NCBI GenBank assembly: GCA_046349435.1
Contig: JAXMCI010000006.1
Location: 1-64,000, forward strand
Direction: 5' to 3'
Source of the DNA: JAXMCI01 sp046349435
GTDB taxonomy: Bacteria > Pseudomonadota > Alphaproteobacteria > Dongiales > Dongiaceae
DNA: 64,000 nt
The position numbers and the translations under genes are program-made. Shown here piece by piece: positions 1-9,806 of this stretch (position 1 is the first letter of the stretch; each line of letters starts with the position of its first letter). The notes below the pieces were generated by a model that saw only the letters and a program-made list of their open reading frames with translations, had not been told where the DNA came from and did not search any database.

Positions 1-1097
<1,097 letters not shown>

Positions 1098-1100
1098 CGA

Positions 1101-1892
1101 TCAGCCCGCCCAGCCCGGCTTGCGCTTCTCGAGGAAGGCGGCGACGCCCTCGCGCCCCTCCGCCCCGGCGCGCGCGGCGGCGATGCGTTGCACCGTGTCC
1201 TCGACGATCCCCGGACCGACCGGCCGCGCCGCCACCGCGGCGATCAGCTCCTTGGCCGAGCGCTGCGCCTGCGGCCCCCCTTCGGCGAGAGCCCCGAGTG
1301 CCGCCGCCACGGCGGCGTCGAGCTCGGCCGCCGGCACGACGCGATGCACCAGCCCGAGCCGGTGCGCCTCGGCGGCGTCGAAGCGCTCGGCGGTGAGGAA
1401 GTAGCGGCGCGCCGCCCGCGCGCCGATGGCCGCCACGACATAGGGCGAGATCACGGCCGGGATCAGCCCGAGCCGCACCTCGGTCAGCGCGAACTGGGCA
1501 CCCTCGGCGGCGATGGCGATGTCGCAGCAGGCGACCAGCCCGACGCCGCCGCCGAAGGCCGAGCCCTGGACCCGCGCCAGCGTCGGCTTGGGCAGCCCGT
1601 CCAGCGTCGCCATCAGCAGCGCCAGCCGGCGCGCATCGGCCTCGTTCTCGGCCGGCGCGTAGCCCGCCATGCGCCGCATCCAGTTGAGGTCGGCGCCGGC
1701 CGAGAAGCTGCGCCCCTCGGCGGCCAGCACGACGGCCCGCACCGCATCGTCGCGGCCGGCCGCCTCGAGCGCGTCGGTCAGCGCCGCGATCAGCCGGTCG
1801 TCGAAGGCGTTGTGCAGCGCCGGCCGGTCGAGCCGGATGGTGGCGACGCCGCCGGCGCCGCGCTCGACCAGGATGCCGCTTGCCCCGCTCAT
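1101..1892 (-). CDS. liuC: Enoyl-CoA hydratase, probable methylglutaconyl-CoA hydratase
   Basis: Crotonase-fold protein of 263 residues, expected to hydrate 3-methylglutaconyl-CoA to HMG-CoA in leucine degradation. The start MSGASGILVERGAGG gives the usual family length. The oxyanion-hole segments are readable as EGRSFSAGADLNWM and GSAFGGGVGLVACCDIA, followed by the conserved ALTEVRLGLIPAVISPYV stretch. It begins 4 bases after the liuB stop and ends 3 bases before the liuD start, so the three are almost certainly co-transcribed. The reading frame stays open upstream of this ATG but lies within liuB there. Substrate specificity is inferred from the neighbours. Confidence 0.88.
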   Translation of the reverse strand: MSGASGILVERGAGGVATIRLDRPALHNAFDDRLIAALTDALEAAGRDDAVRAVVLAAEGRSFSAGADLNWMRRMAGYAPAENEADARRLALLMATLDGLPKPTLARVQGSAFGGGVGLVACCDIAIAAEGAQFALTEVRLGLIPAVISPYVVAAIGARAARRYFLTAERFDAAEAHRLGLVHRVVPAAELDAAVAAALGALAEGGPQAQRSAKELIAAVAARPVGPGIVEDTVQRIAAARAGAEGREGVAAFLEKRKPGWAG

Positions 1893-1896
1893 CGCC

Positions 1897-3504
<1,608 letters not shown>

Positions 3505-3573
3505 GCCCTGCCCTCCCGACGCCGGAGCATGGCCGGCCCCGCGCGCTCCCGGCAAGCGGATTCGGGGCGCGGC

Positions 3574-3602
3574 TTGCAGCCCCCGTCGCGGCGGGCTACA
3601 GC
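3574..3602 (+). promoter_or_regulatory. Possible sigma70-type promoter for the threonine dehydratase-like gene
   Basis: TTGCAG, 17-base spacer, TACAGC, ending 33 bases before the ATG at 3636. The -35 is fair and the -10 weak. A GAGGAG ribosome site sits 9 bases before the start codon. Confidence 0.33.
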
Positions 3603-3635
3603 AGCCCGGCGCCCCCGCCCGAGGAGACTGCCGCG

Positions 3636-4595
3636 ATGCCCGATCTCGCCGATCTCGAATCGGCCGCCCGCCTGGTCCACGACGTGCTGCCGCCGACTCC
3701 CGCCTATGCCTGGCCGCTGCTGGCCGGGCGCTGCGGCGCCGAGGTCTGGGTCAAGCACGAGAACCACACGCCGATCGGCGCCTTCAAGGTGCGCGGCGGG
3801 CTGACCTACCTGCACCATCTCAAGCGCGAGCAGCCCGAGGTGCCCGGCATCGTCGCGGCGACCCGCGGCAATCACGGCCAGAGCGTCGGCTTCGCCGCGC
3901 GCCGCCACGCAATGCCGGTGGTGATCGTGGTGCCGTTCGCCAACAACCCCGAGAAGAACGCCGCGATGCGGGCGCTCGGCGTCGAGCTGGTCGAGCACGG
4001 CCACGACTTCCAGGCCGCCGCCGAGCACGCCGTGACGCTGGCCGCGGCGCGCGGGCTGCACCGCATGCCCTCCTTCCATCGCTGGCTGGTCGAGGGCGTG
4101 GCGAGCTACGGCCTGGAGCTGTTCCGCGCCGCGCCGGAGCTGGACACGGTCTACGTCCCGATCGGGCTCGGCTCGGGGATCTGCGGCACCATCGCCGCGC
4201 GCGACGCGCTCGGGCTTGCGACCCGGATCGTCGGGGTGGTGGCCGAGAACGCGCCGGCCTACGCGCTGTCCTTCGCCGCCGGCCGGCCGGTCTCGACCAA
4301 CAGCGCCGACACGCTGGCCGACGGCATGGCCTGCCGCGTGCCCGACCCCCAGGCGCTCGAGATCATCCGGGCCGGCGCCGAGCGCATCGTGACGGTGAGC
4401 GAGGCGGCGATCCGCGCCGCCATGCGCGCCTACTTCACCGACACGCACAACCTCGCCGAGGGCGCCGGCGCGGCGCCGCTGGCGGCGCTGCTGCAGGAGC
4501 GCGAGCGCATGGCCGGCCGCCGCGTCGGGCTGATCCTCTCGGGCGGCAACGTCGACCGCCGGCTGTTCGCGGAGGTGCTGCGCGAGGAGGGCTGA
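3636..4595 (+). CDS. Threonine/serine dehydratase-like PLP enzyme
   Basis: 319-residue fold-type II PLP enzyme, the only plus-strand gene in the first 12 kb. The Schiff-base lysine is Lys51 in TPIGAFKVRGG, followed by the asparagine loop ATRGNHGQSVGFAARR, the phosphate-binding segment IGLGSGICG and the C-terminal SGGNVDRRLF. There is no C-terminal ACT domain, so this is the short catabolic-type form rather than the feedback-regulated biosynthetic IlvA. Threonine ammonia-lyase, threo-3-hydroxyaspartate dehydratase and the EutB-like dehydratases share this architecture and cannot be separated by eye. It converges on the isomerase gene with a 2-base gap. Confidence 0.82.
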   Translation: MPDLADLESAARLVHDVLPPTPAYAWPLLAGRCGAEVWVKHENHTPIGAFKVRGGLTYLHHLKREQPEVPGIVAATRGNHGQSVGFAARRHAMPVVIVVPFANNPEKNAAMRALGVELVEHGHDFQAAAEHAVTLAAARGLHRMPSFHRWLVEGVASYGLELFRAAPELDTVYVPIGLGSGICGTIAARDALGLATRIVGVVAENAPAYALSFAAGRPVSTNSADTLADGMACRVPDPQALEIIRAGAERIVTVSEAAIRAAMRAYFTDTHNLAEGAGAAPLAALLQERERMAGRRVGLILSGGNVDRRLFAEVLREEG

Positions 4596-4597
4596 GC

Positions 4598-5203
4598 CTA
4601 CCAGCCGCCGGTGGCGAGCCAGCGCTCCACCTGGGGCAGGCGGTCGTGGCCCCAGAAGGGCTCGCCATCGACCAGGATGAAGGGCGAGCCGAAGATGCCG
4701 CGGGCGAGCGCCGCGTCGGTCTCCTGGCGCAGCCGCGCCTTGACCGCCGGATCCTCGATGCCGGCGCGCAGCGCCGCCGCGTCGAGGCCGGCCTCGGCGG
4801 CCACGGCGAGGACCTCCTCCACGCTTGTGATGCCGCGGCCGTCGGTGAAGGCGGCGCGGTAGAGCGCGCCGGCCAGACGGCGCGCCGCTGCCGCGTCCTG
4901 AGGCTCCAGCCAGTAATAGGCCCGGCAGGCCGCCACCGAGGCGAAGGGGAACGGGTCGGGCAGCCGGAAGGGCACCCCGATCAGGCGGGCCGAGCGGGCG
5001 AAGTCGTGCCGGTGATAGGGGCCGCGCAGCTTCTGCTCGGTGAGCGGCCGCTGGCCGGTTTCCTTGAAGGCGGCGCCGAGCAGGAAGGGCCGCCAGGTGA
5101 CCGCGCGCCCGTAGCGCGCCGCCAGCCCGTCGATCTGCGTCGCCGCGAGATAGCCGTAGGGCGAGGAGAAGTCGAACCAGAACTCGATCGGCGGCGCGGC
5201 CAT
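4598..5203 (-). CDS. 2-hydroxychromene-2-carboxylate isomerase family (DsbA-like thioredoxin fold)
   Basis: 201 residues with the kappa-GST/HCCA-isomerase layout: the N-terminal strand and active-site turn FWFDFSSPYGYLA, an inserted helical domain, and the C-terminal thioredoxin part GIFGSPFILVDGEPFWGHDR with the cis-Pro before FILV. The usual Ser in the SSPY turn binds glutathione in characterised members. It starts 6 bases downstream of the acyl-CoA dehydrogenase stop and closes the minus-strand run from liuA. The real substrate is unknown; the naphthalene-pathway name comes from the family founder, and nothing nearby suggests aromatic degradation. Confidence 0.83.
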   Translation of the reverse strand: MAAPPIEFWFDFSSPYGYLAATQIDGLAARYGRAVTWRPFLLGAAFKETGQRPLTEQKLRGPYHRHDFARSARLIGVPFRLPDPFPFASVAACRAYYWLEPQDAAAARRLAGALYRAAFTDGRGITSVEEVLAVAAEAGLDAAALRAGIEDPAVKARLRQETDAALARGIFGSPFILVDGEPFWGHDRLPQVERWLATGGW

Positions 5204-5209
5204 GGCGGG

Positions 5210-6346
5210 CTATTCCTCGTCGAGATGGCGGGCGATCAGCAGTCGCTGGATGTCGCTGGTGCCCTCGTAGATCCGGCAGACCCGGACGTCGCGGTAGATC
5301 CGCTCGACCGGATAGTCGGCGAGGTAGCCGTAGCCGCCATGGATCTGCAGCGCCTCCGAGACTACCCGCTCGGCCATCTCGGTGGCGAACAGCTTGGCCA
5401 TCGCCGCCTGCTTCAGCGCCGGCCGGCCGGCGTCGCGCAGCGCCGCCGCCTCGAGCGTCAGCGCCCGCGCGGCGGCGATCTGCGTCGCCATGTCGGCGAG
5501 GCGGAAGGCGATCGCCTGGTGCTCGACGATCGGCACGCCGAAGCTGCGCCGCTCGCGGGCATAGGCGAGCGCCGCCTCGTAGGCGCCGCGCGCCATCCCG
5601 ATCGCCTGGGCGGCGATGCCGATGCGCCCGCCCTCGAGATTGGCCAGCGCGATGGCGTAGCCCTGCCCCTCCTCGCCGAGCCGTGCCTCGGCCGGGACGC
5701 GGCAGCCCTCCAGCACGATGTGGGCGGTGTCCGAGGCGCGCAGGCCGAGCTTGCGCTCGATCCGCGCCACGACGTAGCCGGGCGTGGCGGTCGGCACCAG
5801 GAAGGCGCTGATGCCCTTCTTGCCCTTGGCCGGGTCGGTGACCGCGAAGACGATCGCCAGCCCGGCGCTGCCGCCGTTGGTGATGAACTGCTTGCTGCCG
5901 TCGAGCACGTAGTGGTCGCCGTCCCGCCGCGCGCGGGTGACGATGGCGCCGGCATCGGAGCCGGCCCCCGGCTCCGTCAGGCAGAAGGCGGCGATGGTCG
6001 CGCCGCTGGCCAGATCGCGCAGCCAGCGCTCCTTCTGCGCCGGCGTGCCGAAGCGCAGCACCGGCACGCAGCCGACCGAGTTGTGCACCGCCATGATGGT
6101 GCTGCAGGCGCCGTCGGCGGCGGCGATCTCCTCGATCGCCAGCGCATAGGAGACGTGGTCGGCCGCTGCCCCGCCCCACGCCTCCGGCACCAGCATGCCC
6201 ATGAGGCCGAGCCCGGCCATCGCCGCCACCGCCTCGGCCGGGAAGGCCGCCGCGGCGTCGCGCGCGGCGGCACCCGGCGCCAGCTGGCTGCGGGCGAAGT
6301 CGCGCACCATGTCGCGCACCATCACCTGGGATTCGGTCAGCAGCAT
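5210..6346 (-). CDS. Acyl-CoA dehydrogenase (short/branched-chain type)
   Basis: FAD-dependent alpha,beta-dehydrogenation of an acyl-CoA. 378 residues, full length. Flavin-site signatures are AFCLTEPGAGSDAGAI and the FITNGG strand; the catalytic base is Glu361 in IYEGTSDIQRLLIAR, the short/medium-chain position. This differs from the isovaleryl-type enzyme at 8562-9734, where the base lies elsewhere, so the two are not interchangeable. The SDR gene ends 14 bases upstream of it. A butyryl- or 2-methylacyl-CoA substrate is a reasonable guess given the branched-chain catabolic neighbourhood. Confidence 0.9.
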   Translation of the reverse strand: MLLTESQVMVRDMVRDFARSQLAPGAAARDAAAAFPAEAVAAMAGLGLMGMLVPEAWGGAAADHVSYALAIEEIAAADGACSTIMAVHNSVGCVPVLRFGTPAQKERWLRDLASGATIAAFCLTEPGAGSDAGAIVTRARRDGDHYVLDGSKQFITNGGSAGLAIVFAVTDPAKGKKGISAFLVPTATPGYVVARIERKLGLRASDTAHIVLEGCRVPAEARLGEEGQGYAIALANLEGGRIGIAAQAIGMARGAYEAALAYARERRSFGVPIVEHQAIAFRLADMATQIAAARALTLEAAALRDAGRPALKQAAMAKLFATEMAERVVSEALQIHGGYGYLADYPVERIYRDVRVCRIYEGTSDIQRLLIARHLDEE

Positions 6347-6359
6347 GTCGGCCCCGCCG

Positions 6360-7025
6360 CTACCATGGCAGCTCCTTGCCCTCCTGATTGAAGAACCGGC
6401 CGCTGTCCGCCGGGGTCAGCCGTCCGATCACTTGGCGCAGCGCGGCGACGCTCTCCTGCGGCGAGAGCAGCGCCGACGGCCCGCCCATGTCGGTGCGCAC
6501 CCAGCCCGGCGTCAGCGACACCACCGTGACGCCGCGCGCGGCGAGCTCGACCGCCAGCGAGCGCGTCACCATGTTGAGCGCCGCCTTGCTCGCCCGGTAG
6601 GCCCAGGAATCGGTGGCGTCGTTCTCGGCGATGCTGCCGAGCCGGCTGCTCATGTTGACGATGATGCCGCCCGGCCGCAGGAGCTCGAGCAGCTGCTCGG
6701 CGACCTGCAGCGGCGCCACGGTGTTGGCGCGCAGCGTCGCCATCCATTCTTCCACGTCGTTGTGGCCGAAGCGCAGCCGGATCCCGGCATTGTTGATCAG
6801 CAGGTCGAGGCTCTCGCCGGCGAGGGCGGCGCGCAGCGCCGCGATCTGCCCGGCGTCGGTGACGTCGAGCCGGTGCAGCAGGATCTCGCCGCGCAGCCGG
6901 TCGACCCCGGCGGCGCGGTCGGGCCGGCGGCAGGCGGCATGCACCCGCCAGCCGGCCGCGGCATATTGCCGGACGAGCTCGAGCCCCAGCCCGCGATTGG
7001 CGCCGGTGACGAGCACGGTCGGCAA
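6360..7025 (-). CDS. SDR-family oxidoreductase (C-factor-like)
   Basis: 221-residue classical short-chain dehydrogenase. The nucleotide-binding motif is TGANRGLGLE at residues 7-16, NNAG is present as LINNAG, and the active-site pair is in YRASKAALN with an upstream Ser in VNMSSRLG. The Arg after TGAN suggests NADP(H) preference. The short length and the PGWVRTDMGG ending resemble CsgA/C-factor-type SDRs. It lies between a RidA gene (9-base gap) and an acyl-CoA dehydrogenase (13-base gap), presumably in one transcript. Substrate unknown. Confidence 0.87.
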   Translation of the reverse strand: MPTVLVTGANRGLGLELVRQYAAAGWRVHAACRRPDRAAGVDRLRGEILLHRLDVTDAGQIAALRAALAGESLDLLINNAGIRLRFGHNDVEEWMATLRANTVAPLQVAEQLLELLRPGGIIVNMSSRLGSIAENDATDSWAYRASKAALNMVTRSLAVELAARGVTVVSLTPGWVRTDMGGPSALLSPQESVAALRQVIGRLTPADSGRFFNQEGKELPW

Positions 7026-7034
7026 GGCCGGCCC

Positions 7035-7418
7035 TCAGCTCGCGCGGCGGGCGGTGACCTCGATCTCGATCTTGATGCGGGGGTCGATCAGCCGCGCGAT
7101 GACGCCGGTCGAGGCCGGGCGGATGGTGCCGAAATATTGGCCGAAGACCGGTGCCAGCACCGGCCAGTCGGCCGGGTCGGCGATGTAGTAGATGGCGCGC
7201 ACCACGTCGGCCAGCGAGGCGCCGGCCTGGCGCAGCGCCGCCTCGATGTTGCGGAACGTCTGGTGCGTCTGCGCCACCGCGTCGTCGGCGATCTGCATGG
7301 TGGCGTAGTCGAAGCCGGTGGTCCCGGAGACGAAGATCCACTCGCCGTCGACGACGGCGCGCGAATAGCCGGCGGTCGCCTCGAACGGCGAGCCGGAGGA
7401 GATCAGGCGGCGCGTCAT
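7035..7418 (-). CDS. RidA/YjgF-family enamine/imine deaminase
   Basis: 127 residues, the standard family length, with the N-terminal SGSPFEATAGYSRAV and VSGTTGFDY strands and the C-terminal catalytic-arginine region IRPASTGVIARLI followed by IEIEV. Family members hydrolyse reactive enamine/imine intermediates made by PLP dehydratases, and a PLP dehydratase-like gene is 3 kb away on the other strand. A functional link is possible but not shown by operon structure. Confidence 0.87.
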   Translation of the reverse strand: MTRRLISSGSPFEATAGYSRAVVDGEWIFVSGTTGFDYATMQIADDAVAQTHQTFRNIEAALRQAGASLADVVRAIYYIADPADWPVLAPVFGQYFGTIRPASTGVIARLIDPRIKIEIEVTARRAS

Positions 7419-7419
7419 C

Positions 7420-7611
7420 TCAGACCACCCGGCTCTGCGGGCGGCGGGCGGGCCGGCGCACCAGCTCCCCGCCGCAGTTCGGGCAGATGCCGCCCAGCGC
7501 CTCGCGGCAGCCGCCGCAGAAGGTGCATTCGTAGCTGCAGATGAAGGCCGTGCCGTCCTGCGGCAGGCCGGTGCCGCAGCGCCCGCAGGCGCCGCGCATC
7601 TCGAGGGCCAT
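7420..7611 (-). CDS. DUF1272 small zinc-ribbon-like protein
   Basis: 63 residues with four paired cysteine motifs: CGRCG, CSYECTFC, CGGC and CPNCGG, ending in an Arg-rich tail. The spacing and the GICPNCGGELVRRP block match the DUF1272 family of small cysteine-rich proteins, which has no established function. Probably binds one or two zinc ions. The stop of this gene and the start of ridA are separated by a single base, so the two are likely translationally coupled. Confidence 0.82.
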   Translation of the reverse strand: MALEMRGACGRCGTGLPQDGTAFICSYECTFCGGCREALGGICPNCGGELVRRPARRPQSRVV

Positions 7612-7640
7612 TCTCTCCTCCGACCGGGGTCAGTGCCGGG

Positions 7641-8540
7641 TCAGGCTACCACAGCGCGCTTCTCCTGCCACAGCACCCAGAGCCCGGCGGCGACGATCAC
7701 CGCCGCGCCGGCGAGCGTGCGGCCGCCCGGGATCTCGCCGAAGACCAGCCATCCCGCCGCCACCGCCCAGAGCAGCTGGGTGTAGTTGAGCGGCGCCAGC
7801 GCCGCCGCGGCGGCGTGGCGGTAGGCGCTGACCATCAGCAGGTGCGACAGGCCGGAGACGGCGCCGATCGCCACCATCAGCAGCCAGCCGCCCGGGGTCG
7901 GCCACCGCCAGACCAGCGGCACGATCAGGCTGAGCATGAGGCTGCCGAGTGCCGCGGTGTAGAGCAGCGTCACCTGCGGCGGATCCTCCGCCAGCCGGCG
8001 CGTCAGCATCTGCCCGACCGCCCAGCAGGCGGTGCTGAGGAAGGCCAGCACCGTGCCGGCGAGCGCGAACCCGGCGCCGCTCGGCCAGGCGATCAGCAGC
8101 ATGCCGCCGAACCCCGCCAGCACCGCCAGCCAGCGATGCAGCCCGACCCGCTCGCCGAGCACCGGCCCGGCCAGGATGCCGATCATCAGCGGCGCCAGGA
8201 AGGCGATCGCCATGGCCGAGGCCAGCGGCAGCACGCGGAGCGCGAAGATGAAGCTGGTGGCCGAGACGAGCAGGAGGACCGAGCGGAACAGCTGCAGCCC
8301 CGGCCGGGCGCTCCGCGCCGCTCGCCGCAGCGTGCCGCGGCCCTACGCCCGCAGGATCAGCAGCATCGGCAGCAGGTTGAAGCTGTAGCGCGCCCAGGAG
8401 ACCTGCACCGCGTCGAGGTCGACCGCGAGGTACTTGGCGATGGTGTCGGATGCGGTGAATCCCGCCATCGCCAGCACCATCAGCAGCAGGCCGGTGGCGG
8501 CGCGCTGCCGCGGGGCGGCGGCGAGCGCCGTGACGGTCAT
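7641..8540 (-). pseudogene. DMT/EamA-family transporter interrupted by an in-frame TAG
   Basis: A continuous 299-codon frame encoding an EamA-type ten-helix permease, broken once by TAG at 8343-8345 (codon 66). Before the stop: MTVTALAAAPRQRAATGLLL to LLPMLLILRA, the first two helices. After it the same frame continues GRGTLRRAARSARPG, then the hydrophobic FRSVLLLVSATSFIFALRVL and a complete second EamA repeat ending LWVLWQEKRAVVA. No shift or deletion is needed to join the halves, so a single base substitution explains the stop. A later Met at 8234 could restart translation but would lose the first three helices. Flanked by liuA (21-base gap) and the DUF1272 gene (29-base gap). Substrate unknown. 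Confidence 0.8.
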
Positions 8541-8561
8541 GGATGGGGCCTTGCTGAGGGT

Positions 8562-9734
8562 TCAGGCGGTCTCGGCGAAGAGCTCGCGGCCGATCAGCAT
8601 GCGGCGGATCTCGGAGGTGCCGGCGCCGATCTCGTAGAGCTTGGCGTCGCGCAGCAGCCGGCCGGTCGGGTAGTCGTTGATGTAGCCGTTGCCGCCGAGC
8701 GCCTGGATCGCCTCGAGCGCCATCCAGGTCGCCTTCTCGGCGGCGTACAGGATGGCCCCCGCGGCGTCCTTGCGGGTCGCCTCGCCGCGGTCGCAGGCGC
8801 GCGCCACGGCATAGACATAGGCGCGCGCCGCGCTGGCGGTGGTGTACATGTCGGCGAGCTTGCCCTGCATCAGCTGGAACTCGCCGATCGCCTGGCCGAA
8901 CTGCCGGCGCTCATGGACATAGGGCAGCACCACGTCGAGGCAGGCCTGCATGATGCCGAGCGGCCCCGCCGCCAGCACCGCGCGCTCGTAGTCGAGGCCG
9001 CTCATCAGCACCCGGACCCCGCCGTCGACGGCGCCGAGCACGTTCTCCGCCGGCACCTCGCAATCCTCGAAGACCAGCTCGCAGGTGTTGGAGCCGCGCA
9101 TGCCGAGCTTGTCGAGCTTCTGCGCGGTGGAGAAGCCCTTCATCCCCTTCTCGACCAGGAAGGCGGTGATGCCGCGCGGGCCGGCGTCGGGATTGGTCTT
9201 GGCATAGACCACCAGCACGTCCGCGTCGGGACCGTTGGTGATCCACATCTTGCCGCCATTGAGCCGGTAGCGGTCGCCGATCCGCTCGGCGCGGGTGCGC
9301 ATCGAGACGACGTCGGAGCCCGAGCCGGGCTCGCTCATCGCCAGCGCGCCCACCGCCGTGCCGGCGATCAGCCCGGGCAGGAAGCGGCGCTTCTGGTCCT
9401 CGCTGCCGTTGCGGCGGATCTGGTTGACGCAGAGGTTGGAGTGGGCGCCGTAGCTCAGGCCTACGCTGGCCGAGCCGCGGCTGATCTCCTCCATCGCCAC
9501 GACATGCTCGAGATAGCCCATGCCGGCGCCGCCATAGTCCTCCTCGACGGTGATGCCGAGCAGCCCGAGCTCGCCCATGCGCGGCCAGAGCTCCATCGGG
9601 AACTCGTTGCTGCGGTCGATCTCCGCCGCCCGCGGCGCGATCTCCGCCGCGGCGAAGCTCGAGACCTGCTCGCGCAGCAGGTCGGCGGTCTCGCCGAGAT
9701 TGAAGTCGAGCGACGGGAAGCGATTGCGCGCCAT
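8562..9734 (-). CDS. liuA: Isovaleryl-CoA dehydrogenase
   Basis: FAD-dependent oxidation of isovaleryl-CoA to 3-methylcrotonyl-CoA, which feeds the liuBD carboxylase. 390 residues from MARNRFPSLDFN; this start is preferred to an in-frame ATG 30 bases upstream because family proteins begin here and the upstream codons overlap a likely promoter. The diagnostic isovaleryl-type catalytic Glu is Glu250 in MSGLDYERAVLAAGPLGIM, while the short-chain position reads YEIGAGTSEIRR, without the usual Glu. Other signatures: AMSEPGSGSDVVSM and MWITNGPDAD. It heads the minus-strand run and is separated from liuBCD by about 5 kb. Confidence 0.95.
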   Translation of the reverse strand: MARNRFPSLDFNLGETADLLREQVSSFAAAEIAPRAAEIDRSNEFPMELWPRMGELGLLGITVEEDYGGAGMGYLEHVVAMEEISRGSASVGLSYGAHSNLCVNQIRRNGSEDQKRRFLPGLIAGTAVGALAMSEPGSGSDVVSMRTRAERIGDRYRLNGGKMWITNGPDADVLVVYAKTNPDAGPRGITAFLVEKGMKGFSTAQKLDKLGMRGSNTCELVFEDCEVPAENVLGAVDGGVRVLMSGLDYERAVLAAGPLGIMQACLDVVLPYVHERRQFGQAIGEFQLMQGKLADMYTTASAARAYVYAVARACDRGEATRKDAAGAILYAAEKATWMALEAIQALGGNGYINDYPTGRLLRDAKLYEIGAGTSEIRRMLIGRELFAETA

Positions 9735-9759
9735 GGCGGTCTCCGGCCGGGAGGCGGCG

Positions 9760-9788
9760 AGCATAGCCCGGCCGCGGCCGGATGCGAA
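9760..9788 (-). promoter_or_regulatory. Possible promoter of the liuA-led operon
   Basis: On the minus strand: TTCGCA, 17-base spacer, TATGCT, ending 25 bases before the liuA ATG. Four of six -35 bases and five of six -10 bases match the consensus. It fits in the 72-base gap between maeB and liuA. Confidence 0.4.
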
Positions 9789-9806
9789 GCGAAGGGCAGG
9801 AGCGGC

